Assembly (NCBI GenBank): GCA_003650185.1
Contig: QMOF01000123.1
Coordinates: 1-6,990 of the forward strand
DNA from: Chloroflexota bacterium
Lineage (GTDB): Bacteria; Chloroflexota; Dehalococcoidia; UBA2247; RBG-13-53-26
Length of the DNA stretch: 6,990 nt
Direction of reading: 5' to 3'
This document shows positions 1 through 5,649 of this stretch, one piece after another (the first letter of the stretch is position 1; each line of letters opens with the position of its first letter). The notes under the pieces were generated by a model that was not told where the DNA came from, ran no database searches, and was given only the letters and a program-made list of their open reading frames with translations. A program made the translations under genes and the position numbers.

Positions 1-189
1 AAGGATGACGGAGGCGAGGCCTGCCGGGCAGGGGCGCCTGCTGGCCCACCGGCCTCACTAGACCATGCCTGGCTCGACGCCGGGCTGCCCGCGCTCCACA
101 GCCCACACCCTAACCGCCCCTCGGTCAAGGCCCTGCCTGGCTTATGCCAGGCTACCTCAGCCCGGTACCCCCACACTCCCAGGATTCCA
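1..189. other. GC-rich, C-skewed intergenic stretch with several short hairpins
   Basis: No convincing gene is seen here. The plus strand is unusually C-rich, especially from 61 to 180, and several inverted repeats occur: CCTGC/GCAGG at 20-24/28-32, with a competing CCTGC at 37-41; GCCTGGC/GCCGGGC at 67-73/79-85 (one G-T pair); and a perfect GCCTGGC/GCCAGGC at 135-141/146-152. The plus-strand frame from base 1 is open to a TGA at 202-204, but its translation is Pro/Ala/His-rich with no recognisable domain. Another frame ends at a TAG at 59-61. Either could be the tail of a gene beginning outside the window, but nothing supports it. Confidence 0.5.
135..152. repeat. Perfect 7-bp GC-rich inverted repeat (hairpin), 4-base loop
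   Basis: GCCTGGC (135-141) and GCCAGGC (146-152) pair perfectly around the loop TTAT. Neither side is followed by a T-run, so it is not a standard intrinsic terminator. The sequence TGCCTGGCT at 134-142 also occurs at 66-74, where it forms a similar but imperfect hairpin. The structure may act on a transcript entering from the left of the window, or it may be a repeat element. Confidence 0.5.
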
Positions 190-217
190 CCGACTAAATG
201 TTGACAGTTACTATGAT
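190..217 (+). promoter_or_regulatory. Weak candidate promoter for the acyl-CoA dehydrogenase gene
   Basis: TATGAT at 212-217 matches the sigma-70-type -10 hexamer at five of six positions, and would start transcription roughly 36 bases before the GTG. The best -35 at a normal distance is CCGACT (190-195, 16-base spacer), which is poor. A perfect TTGACA occurs at 201-206, but it is only five bases from TATGAT, and no good -10 lies 16-18 bases after it. The local drop in GC relative to 1-180 fits a promoter region. The exact elements are uncertain. Confidence 0.25.
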
Positions 218-250
218 TGTGCTGTGTGCCGCTCTTGCTAACAAGAAACA

Positions 251-256
251 GGAGGG
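251..256 (+). promoter_or_regulatory. Ribosome binding site of the acyl-CoA dehydrogenase gene
   Basis: GGAGGG lies immediately upstream of the GTG at 260, with four bases between GGAGG and the start. It supports GTG as the initiation codon. The encoded N-terminus MDFRFSDADERFR is also typical of where acyl-CoA dehydrogenases begin. Confidence 0.8.
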
Positions 257-259
257 ATC

Positions 260-1438
260 GTGGACTTTCGTTTCAGTGACGCTGATGAAAGGTTCAGGCA
301 GGAGGTGCTTGAGTTCATAAGGCAGGAGCTGCCCCCTGATTGGACGGGGACGGGACTGCTATCTGAGGCCCACAGCGAAGAGGAGTGGCAGTTCGCACGC
401 GCCATGATGCGCAAAGTAGGGGCGAAGAACTGGCATTCGCTGGCCTGGCCCGAAGAGTATGGCGGCCACGGCTCGGCCACCAGGCAGTTCATCTTCAGCG
501 AAGAGATGTACTACCACGAGCTGCCGGGTGTCGACCTGGTTGGCGCTCTCATGTGTGCCCCTGCCTTGATTCAGCACGGCACCGAGGAACAGAAAAAGGA
601 GCACCTGCCGAAGATTGCCCGGGGTGAAATCGTCTGGTGCCAGGGATATAGCGAGCCAGGGGCCGGTTCTGACCTGGCAGCGCTTTCGACTCGCGCAGTG
701 GAGAAGGATGACTGCTTCGTGCTCGACGGGCAGAAGATATGGAGCACCAATGCCGACCGGGCCGACTGGGGCTACATGTTGGCCAGGACTGACCCCAATG
801 CGCCAAAACACAGAGGCATCAGCTTCTTTCTGGTGGACATGAAGACACCGGGGATCACGGCGCGTCACCTGCCCAACATCGTAGGCACCTACTGTGAGAT
901 CTTCCTCGATGGCGTGCAGGTTCCCAAGAAGAATATGATAGGGGCGAAGAACGAAGGCTGGAAGGTGGCCAATACCGTTCTGGGCTTCGAGCGGTCAGGG
1001 GTGCATCGCATTGCAGCTACCTGGCGAAACCTCGATCGGCTAGTGGACTTTGCCAAGCAAACGCAGCGAGACGGCGTGCCCCTCTTCCGCAACACTGTCG
1101 TCCGGAGCAGGCTGGCTGATCTCTATGTCGAGGCCCAGGCAGTAAGGGTTCTTGCCTACCGAATAGTCTGGCTGCACAGCACGGCCAGGGGAAGAGACAT
1201 AAGCTACGAAGTGTCGGTCGGGCGCCTGTCAGGCGCTCTATTCCAGCAGCATGTAGCCAGTGCAGCCATGCAAATGCTGGGACCCTACGGGCTCCTTGAT
1301 CCAGGTTCCAGGCGAGCTCCAGACGCCGGTTTCCGGAGAGAGTACCTTTACTCCTTGGGAGCCACTGTAGGGGCTGGCACCGCAGAAGTGCAGAGAAACA
1401 TCATCGCTACCCGAGGGCTGGGACTGCCCAGAGGCTAG
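260..1438 (+). CDS. Acyl-CoA dehydrogenase family protein, FAD-dependent
   Basis: A 392-residue protein, full length for the family (about 380-400). It should oxidise an acyl-CoA thioester to the trans-2-enoyl-CoA using FAD and pass electrons to an electron-transfer flavoprotein in the cytoplasm. The substrate cannot be read from the sequence. Visible motifs are the flavin/substrate signature GYSEPGAGSDLAAL (129-142), GQKIWSTNA (157-165), the middle-domain FLDGVQVPKKNMIG (215-228) followed by NEGW (231-234), and the C-terminal GAGTAEVQRNIIATRGLGLP (371-390). The Glu that serves as base in the medium-chain type, just before Gly-Thr near the C-terminus, is Ala372 here. Glu244 in GFER sits where isovaleryl- and long-chain-type enzymes carry their base. 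The start is GTG at 260, four bases after GGAGG. The gene stands alone on this strand and runs convergently into the lipoprotein gene. The family assignment is very secure. A role in fatty-acid, branched-chain or sterol-like degradation remains open. Confidence 0.96.
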   Translation: MDFRFSDADERFRQEVLEFIRQELPPDWTGTGLLSEAHSEEEWQFARAMMRKVGAKNWHSLAWPEEYGGHGSATRQFIFSEEMYYHELPGVDLVGALMCAPALIQHGTEEQKKEHLPKIARGEIVWCQGYSEPGAGSDLAALSTRAVEKDDCFVLDGQKIWSTNADRADWGYMLARTDPNAPKHRGISFFLVDMKTPGITARHLPNIVGTYCEIFLDGVQVPKKNMIGAKNEGWKVANTVLGFERSGVHRIAATWRNLDRLVDFAKQTQRDGVPLFRNTVVRSRLADLYVEAQAVRVLAYRIVWLHSTARGRDISYEVSVGRLSGALFQQHVASAAMQMLGPYGLLDPGSRRAPDAGFRREYLYSLGATVGAGTAEVQRNIIATRGLGLPRG

Positions 1439-1451
1439 ACTGTCCGCGCCG

Positions 1452-2309
1452 CTAGAACGTGAGCCCCTCTACGAAGTCGGTCACGTAGATGCGCCCCGTG
1501 GCCCTGGCGAAATTCTCTTGCCGCTCCGTCTTCACGTCGCTGAACCCCTGTGTCTCTAGATAGCTCGCTATGTCGCCCAGGGCTGCGCCCGCCTTGCTGC
1601 TGCTCTGGAACATGTAGACCGCCGTCAATTCGAGCATGCCCGGACTTCCCTTCCGATATGACTTTCCGTAGGCAACGATCTCTGGGTACTGCTCCTTGGA
1701 GCCCGTCGTTGCCTTCTCCAGGTACACCAGTATGCCATCAGGGAGCCGCTCTGCTACCAACTTTATGTTGGGGTTCTCGTAAAGGGACAGGGCCTGGTCC
1801 TTCAAACCGGTATCGATGCAAGCCTTCAGGCTCGACTCATCACCAACAATGACCATGTCACTCTTCAATGCCAGCGGCTGGTAGGGCAAGTCCGCGGGTG
1901 GAGTCCAGATGCCCGTCTCCTGGTACGTGGTCGTCTTCTGATAGCCCTGCCTATCAAGCCGGTCTTCCATGTCATCCAGGTTGAACTCACCCTTGAGCAA
2001 CCTGGCCGATTGGTTCGCCACGCTGCCGAAGCCCGAGGCTGTGGCAACGTGTTCCACGATGGAAAGCACCAGGCCGGTGCTCTTTATCTGCTCCGCCTCC
2101 GGGCTATCTCCGAAGACGTCGTACAGGTCCCACAGGTCCTGGTCACCGTCAATCTTGTCAATAGCCCAGTAGCTGAAGGACGACGAGTCTCCGGGTACCT
2201 TCTTCATCAGGTCTACGAAGACTTTGCCACCGACCCCGAGCAAGCCACATGCACCAGCAACAGGCAGAGCCAGGACAAGGGTGACCAACAAAGCAGCCTT
2301 TAGTCTCAT
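1452..2309 (-). CDS. Predicted secreted lipoprotein of unknown function
   Basis: I do not recognise a characterised family. From the ATG at 2309 the protein has 285 residues. It opens with MRLK, a hydrophobic stretch (about residues 5-18) and a lipobox-like AGAC ending at Cys21, so export and lipid attachment at the membrane are likely. Ala rather than Leu at -3 makes the lipobox slightly weak. After the anchor comes VPGDSSSFSYW (38-48), then KGEFNLDDMEDRLDRQGYQK (106-125), an ETGIW segment (131-135), and a strand-rich part with ALKSDMVIVGDESSLKACID (147-166). This layout recalls extracellular DUF3352-like proteins, a resemblance from pattern only. An in-frame start at 2336 would add nine charged and polar residues before the signal peptide, and the ribosome site favours 2309. 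It lies 130 bases after glmS on the same strand, so cotranscription is possible but unproven. Confidence 0.85.
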   Translation of the reverse strand: MRLKAALLVTLVLALPVAGACGLLGVGGKVFVDLMKKVPGDSSSFSYWAIDKIDGDQDLWDLYDVFGDSPEAEQIKSTGLVLSIVEHVATASGFGSVANQSARLLKGEFNLDDMEDRLDRQGYQKTTTYQETGIWTPPADLPYQPLALKSDMVIVGDESSLKACIDTGLKDQALSLYENPNIKLVAERLPDGILVYLEKATTGSKEQYPEIVAYGKSYRKGSPGMLELTAVYMFQSSSKAGAALGDIASYLETQGFSDVKTERQENFARATGRIYVTDFVEGLTF

Positions 2310-2439
2310 GCGGACCTCCCCTTTGTCGCCGAACACACTCCCAGTCCACCCGATTGGGAAACGGAGTCAACCCTGATTGAGGAGAGCGGGGCACTGGCAC
2401 GGCTCTCTCCCACGGGCAGCATCGGTTCCTGAGTGATAA
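2310..2439. other. Intergenic gap between glmS and the lipoprotein gene
   Basis: The 130 bases hold the lipoprotein ribosome site and a 6-bp inverted repeat, GAGAGC (2382-2387) with GCTCTC (2402-2407), around a 14-base loop. No T-run follows the repeat. A TTGACT on the minus strand (2370-2365) resembles a -35 box, but no matching -10 lies at a normal distance. I cannot tell whether the lipoprotein gene has its own promoter or is read through from glmS. Confidence 0.4.
2315..2321 (-). promoter_or_regulatory. Ribosome binding site fixing the lipoprotein start at 2309
   Basis: Read on the minus strand, GGGGAGG lies five bases before the ATG at 2309-2307. This places initiation directly in front of the basic residues and hydrophobic core of the signal peptide. 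The longer in-frame start at 2336 would put this site inside the coding sequence. Confidence 0.75.
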
Positions 2440-4209
2440 TCACTTCACTGTGACAGACTTGGCCAGGTTGCGAGGCTTGTCGGGATCGTATCCCCGCGCT
2501 ACCGCCAGATGATAGGCCAGTAACTGAAGTGGGACAATGGTCACCAGCGGGTAGAATATCTCTTCTACTTCTTGAATCTCTATCCACGCATCGAAGATCG
2601 GGTTGTTCTCCTCAGAGACCCCGATGACAAAAGCGCCCCGCGCCTTGGTCTCGATAGCGTTGGCCAGGGTCTCGTCATAGGTGTAGTCCTTGGGGCAGAT
2701 CACCACCACCGGCGTTCCTTCTTCAATCAACGCCAGGGTACCATGTTTCAGCTCACCAGCCGGCATGCCTTCAGCGTGTATGTAAGAGATCTCCTTCAGC
2801 TTGAGTGCTCCCTCCGCCGCGATAGCGAAGTTGATCCCCCGGGCAATGTAGTAGAAGTCATCCTTGTCTTTAGTGCGCTTGGCCAATTGCTGCAACTTCG
2901 TGCCGTTCCTCCTGAAGATGTTCTCGATACCGCGGCTGACCGCCTTGATTTTCTCCGTCCCTTCGTCATACCTGTTAGCCATTGTATAGGCGAGGAGGTA
3001 CAGCACGGCCAACTGGCTCATGAAAGTCTTGGTGGCCGCCACCCCTATTTCCGGGCCGCAGTTCAGGTATATCACCTGGTCGCTCATCCTGGCTATGGAT
3101 GAACCGACCATGTTCACTAGGGAGAAGATGGTAGCCCCTTTTTCTTTGGCCTGCTTGACACCCTCTATCACGTCGGCCGTTTCTCCACTCTGAGATACGG
3201 CTATCACCACTGTGTTTCTATCAACTGAGTCGGAGAAATACTGGAACTCCGACGCCATGATCACGTCGCAGAACTTGCCAGCCAGCTTGGAGAAGAGGTA
3301 CCGTCCCACCAGGGCAGCATACCTGGAGGTACCGCAGGCTGTGAACACCACCTGCCTGGCCCTGAGGATATCCATAGCTGTCTTCAGCATCATCTTCTCG
3401 TCCTGCATCAGCGCACAACGTATTGCCTGCGGCGCTTCGCCTATCTCCTTCATCATATAGTAATCGTAGCCTTGCTTGGTGGCCTCATCCCACTTCCAGT
3501 CGATCTCCGTGATCTCTTTCTCGCACTGCCTGCCATCCGAATCGAGGAAAGTGACCTTATCAGTCAACACCACTGTCTCACCGTCTTCGACGAAGACCAC
3601 CCTGTTGGTCTGTCCCAGAAAAGCAAGGGCATCGCTGGCAACGAACTTCTTCCCTTCACTCACAGCCACCACCAGGGGACTGTCCTTCCGTGCTGCCACA
3701 ATCTTGTGCGGCTCTCTGGTACAAATGGCCACCAGAGAGTAGGAGCCATGAAGTTGCCTGGTCACCCGTAAAACAGCTTCCTCCAGGGAGACCCCTGCTT
3801 CCAGGCATTCCTCGATCAGGTGGGGGATCACCTCCGTGTCTGTCTCAGAGACGAAGACATGCCTGCCACCAAGCCTCTCCCGGAGCTGCTGAAAGTTCTC
3901 TATAATCCCATTGTGCACCACCGCCACCTCCCTCTTGCAGTCCAGATGGGGGTGCGCGTTAGCCTCGGTGACGCCGCCATGGGTCGCCCAACGTACATGT
4001 CCGATACCCACGTTACCAGGAAGCTCCGCCAGGCATTGTCGCTCCACTACCTCGCACAGTTTGCCTGTGCCCTTCCCACACCATATCCTCCCAGCAGTCA
4101 CGGTGGCTATGCCCGCGGAGTCGTAGCCTCTGTACTCCAGGTTACTCAATCCCTCCAGCAGGATGGGCGTGGCCGCCTCATCTCCAACATAGCCGACTAT
4201 CCCGCACAC
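2440..4209 (-). CDS. glmS: Glutamine--fructose-6-phosphate aminotransferase (isomerising)
   Basis: This enzyme makes glucosamine-6-phosphate from fructose-6-phosphate and glutamine in the cytoplasm, the first committed step to UDP-GlcNAc. At 589 residues it is close to the usual 600-610. The N-terminal glutaminase begins MCGIVGYVG, with Cys2 as nucleophile once Met is removed, and carries HVRWATHG (71-78), HNGIIEN (99-105) and SETDTEV (121-127). Two sugar-isomerase (SIS) domains follow. The first has ACGTSRYAAL (291-300) and SQSGETAD (339-346). The second has ALKLKEISYIHAEG (468-481), GELKHG (485-490) and the family-typical tail DKPRNLAKSVTVK, with the active-site Lys584. The start is GTG at 4209-4207, overlapping the TAG of the glmU-like gene by one base. 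GGAG at 4221-4218 lies eight bases upstream, so translational coupling is likely. The start is fixed because Cys must be residue 2. Nothing is missing. Confidence 0.99.
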   Translation of the reverse strand: MCGIVGYVGDEAATPILLEGLSNLEYRGYDSAGIATVTAGRIWCGKGTGKLCEVVERQCLAELPGNVGIGHVRWATHGGVTEANAHPHLDCKREVAVVHNGIIENFQQLRERLGGRHVFVSETDTEVIPHLIEECLEAGVSLEEAVLRVTRQLHGSYSLVAICTREPHKIVAARKDSPLVVAVSEGKKFVASDALAFLGQTNRVVFVEDGETVVLTDKVTFLDSDGRQCEKEITEIDWKWDEATKQGYDYYMMKEIGEAPQAIRCALMQDEKMMLKTAMDILRARQVVFTACGTSRYAALVGRYLFSKLAGKFCDVIMASEFQYFSDSVDRNTVVIAVSQSGETADVIEGVKQAKEKGATIFSLVNMVGSSIARMSDQVIYLNCGPEIGVAATKTFMSQLAVLYLLAYTMANRYDEGTEKIKAVSRGIENIFRRNGTKLQQLAKRTKDKDDFYYIARGINFAIAAEGALKLKEISYIHAEGMPAGELKHGTLALIEEGTPVVVICPKDYTYDETLANAIETKARGAFVIGVSEENNPIFDAWIEIQEVEEIFYPLVTIVPLQLLAYHLAVARGYDPDKPRNLAKSVTVK

Positions 4210-5531
4210 TACAGCTTCTCCAGTCTTCTCATCAGTTCGTGTCTCTTGCCCTCATCCAATTGGACTTCCCTGGACATCACCCTGTACCGGGGCTCGGGTA
4301 GAACCATCTTATTTGGCTCAACATCTCTCGTCAAGAGGACATGAGGACCCACAAAGGTGTTGGCGCCAACCCTGACCCCCGGCAGAATACTGCAGTTGAT
4401 GCCCGTCTTGCAGCCCTCTCCCATCATGGCTCCAAGCTTATCCAGTCCCGTGTCAACCATCTCGTCGCCGATTCTGACACAGATGTTCGCCTCGTCAAAG
4501 CGGAAATTGGCCAGAACCGTACCGGCACCAAAGCTGCACCCACCCCCAATAACGGAGTCACCCACGTAGCTGGAGTGGAACCAGCAGCCATCGCCTACGT
4601 AAGATCCCTTGACCTCCGTACTATAGCCCACCACACAGTCAGCACCTATATGGCTATACTGGCGGATGAGCACGTTGTTACCTATGATCGAATTGGCCCC
4701 GACATATGCGGGACCCCGTATCACAGCGTTTTCCAGTACACGGACATTGTCCTCCAGTATCACCTTCCCTTCAATAGTGGCCGTCGGGGAGACATGCGCC
4801 GTCGGGGAAATCCGCTGTTCCCCGATGTCGAGAAAGTACCGGACTATATCCAGAATATGCCACGGGTACTTGATGGCCGCCCAGAAATGAGAATACGGAA
4901 GCACCTTGACCCTGTGACCTTCCTTGACCATCCTGTCCATAGCACACTCGTACGCGTCATCTTTCGACGTCTCTACAGACCTGATCGACTTCAGCAATCT
5001 GCCCGTGTCTGTGTGCAGGTGTATGAGTATGTTGACCAGGTTGCCCGGCTCCTGACCCGTGGGAGGCTTCTCCACGATCTGCGTCAGATTGCCATCTGCA
5101 TCCGTCACCAGATAGCCACCGGGGAAGTAACCTTGCACCCGATAGCCAAGTATGTATGAGGCCGACGGATCACTCCGTGCACCCTCCATAAGGCTGGTGT
5201 ACGCCACGCTTTCGAAAACGTCGTTGGGATTCACTACCAGCGCCTGGTCACCGAGCAGCGGCTCGGCTTTCTGCAACGCGTCTGCAATCCCCAAAGGCTG
5301 CTCCTGGATAGCAAACTCAACCTCAACTTGAGGAACATCGGCAACAAGCCGCTCTATCCTCTCAACGTTCTGGGGATTTGCGACAATTACGATCTGATTC
5401 AGCCCGGCGTCCCTGGCTCTGGCCAACTGATACGCCAGCAAAGGCTTTCCCAGGAACGTGAGCATGAGCTTGTCCTCTGTGAAGGGAAACATCCTCTTGC
5501 CTATGCCCCCGCAGAGAAATAGTGCTTTCAT
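4209..5531 (-). CDS. glmU: GlmU-like two-domain enzyme: sugar-1-phosphate nucleotidylyltransferase plus left-handed beta-helix acetyltransferase
   Basis: A 440-residue cytoplasmic protein predicted to acetylate glucosamine-1-phosphate and join GlcNAc-1-phosphate to UTP, giving UDP-GlcNAc. The N-terminal Rossmann-like domain has LCGGIGKRM (6-14), Lys21, GKPLLAY (28-34), NPND (101-104), VEKP (153-156) and YPWHILDI (222-229). Hexapeptide repeats of a beta-helix span about 241-400. The C-terminal part, with HSSYVGDS (319-326), GAGT (335-338), ANFRFDE (341-347) and GINCSILPGVRVG (377-389), resembles the archaeal Sulfolobus ST0452 type more than E. coli GlmU. Several nucleotide-site positions are unusual: Lys in place of the Thr of GTR, Asp in place of Pro before Lys21, and Asn before Asp104. 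It ends one base inside glmS and follows glmM, which supports the pathway role. A sugar nucleotide other than UDP-GlcNAc is possible. The fold is near certain and the exact substrate less so. Confidence 0.9.
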   Translation of the reverse strand: MKALFLCGGIGKRMFPFTEDKLMLTFLGKPLLAYQLARARDAGLNQIVIVANPQNVERIERLVADVPQVEVEFAIQEQPLGIADALQKAEPLLGDQALVVNPNDVFESVAYTSLMEGARSDPSASYILGYRVQGYFPGGYLVTDADGNLTQIVEKPPTGQEPGNLVNILIHLHTDTGRLLKSIRSVETSKDDAYECAMDRMVKEGHRVKVLPYSHFWAAIKYPWHILDIVRYFLDIGEQRISPTAHVSPTATIEGKVILEDNVRVLENAVIRGPAYVGANSIIGNNVLIRQYSHIGADCVVGYSTEVKGSYVGDGCWFHSSYVGDSVIGGGCSFGAGTVLANFRFDEANICVRIGDEMVDTGLDKLGAMMGEGCKTGINCSILPGVRVGANTFVGPHVLLTRDVEPNKMVLPEPRYRVMSREVQLDEGKRHELMRRLEKL

Positions 5532-5538
5532 CAATTCA

Positions 5539-5542
5539 TCCT
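5539..5542 (-). promoter_or_regulatory. Ribosome binding site of the glmU-like gene
   Basis: AGGA on the minus strand lies seven bases before the ATG at 5531-5529. A TTG codon directly in front (5534-5532) is in frame and could also initiate, but it would be only four bases away and is a weaker start codon. The ATG is therefore preferred. The choice changes the protein by one residue. Confidence 0.6.
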
Positions 5543-5571
5543 GCCAGATAGACTTACGGGTTACAAAGCAG

Positions 5572-5601
5572 GCTTGCCCTTCAGGTCAATGAAGGGCAAG
5601 C
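5572..5601 (-). repeat. Perfect 11-bp inverted repeat between glmM and the glmU-like gene
   Basis: GCTTGCCCTTC at 5572-5582 is the exact reverse complement of GAAGGGCAAGC at 5591-5601, leaving an 8-base loop. In minus-strand RNA this is a stable hairpin about 30 bases before the ribosome site of the glmU-like gene. The bases after the stem on the minus strand read CTGCTTTGTAACC, so there is no proper U-tract. A simple strong intrinsic terminator is unlikely. An attenuator, a processing or stability element, or a protein-binding operator are alternatives. Confidence 0.75.
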
Positions 5602-5623
5602 TGTCGAACACATCGTGGCGCCT

Positions 5624-5649
5624 ATTATAACGCTAACGACGTTTGTCAA
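5624..5649 (-). promoter_or_regulatory. Candidate internal promoter for the glmU-like gene and glmS
   Basis: On the minus strand a perfect TTGACA (5649-5644) is followed by a perfect TATAAT (5629-5624). The spacer is only 14 bases, shorter than the usual 16-18. An alternative -35, TTGTTG at 5652-5647, has a 17-base spacer but matches only three positions. The -35 lies within the last codons of glmM (Val-Asp-Lys). Transcription would begin near 5617, giving a leader of about 86 bases that contains the 11-bp hairpin. Two exact hexamers in this position are suggestive, but the spacing weakens the case. Confidence 0.4.

Noticed and set aside
1..204. Plus-strand frame open from the window edge to a TGA at 202-204
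   Set aside because: The Pro/Ala/His-rich translation shows no domain, and GC-rich DNA often has such stop-free frames. It cannot be told from non-coding DNA without sequence to the left.
201..206. Perfect TTGACA upstream of the acyl-CoA dehydrogenase gene as a -35 box
   Set aside because: No sequence resembling TATAAT lies 15-19 bases downstream, and the nearest -10-like TATGAT is only five bases away. The hexamer alone is insufficient.
359..868. Open frame of 169 codons on the minus strand
   Set aside because: It is antisense to the acyl-CoA dehydrogenase gene, whose motifs and C-terminus are intact. The antisense product shows no domain.
2382..2407. GAGAGC/GCTCTC inverted repeat after glmS as a terminator
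   Set aside because: The stem is only 6 bp with a 14-base loop, and no T-run follows on the minus strand. It is too weak to call a terminator.
4205..4225. Possible glmS ribozyme upstream of glmS
   Set aside because: The glmS start overlaps the stop of the upstream gene, so there is no leader to hold a ribozyme. The only leader in the cluster (5532-5632) is too short and does not show the ribozyme's double-pseudoknot core.
3820..4344. Plus-strand open frame of 174 codons spanning the glmS-glmU junction
   Set aside because: It is antisense to the glmS glutaminase domain and the glmU 3' end, both of which are clearly real. No ribosome site or domain supports it.
4341..5159. Long open frame (272 codons) on the plus strand
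   Set aside because: It lies wholly antisense to the glmU-like gene, whose frame shows nucleotidylyltransferase and hexapeptide-repeat motifs throughout. The plus-strand translation has no recognisable domain, so it is a shadow frame.
5532..5534. TTG as the start codon of the glmU-like gene
   Set aside because: It is directly followed by an in-frame ATG that has better spacing (seven bases) from AGGA and is the stronger start codon.
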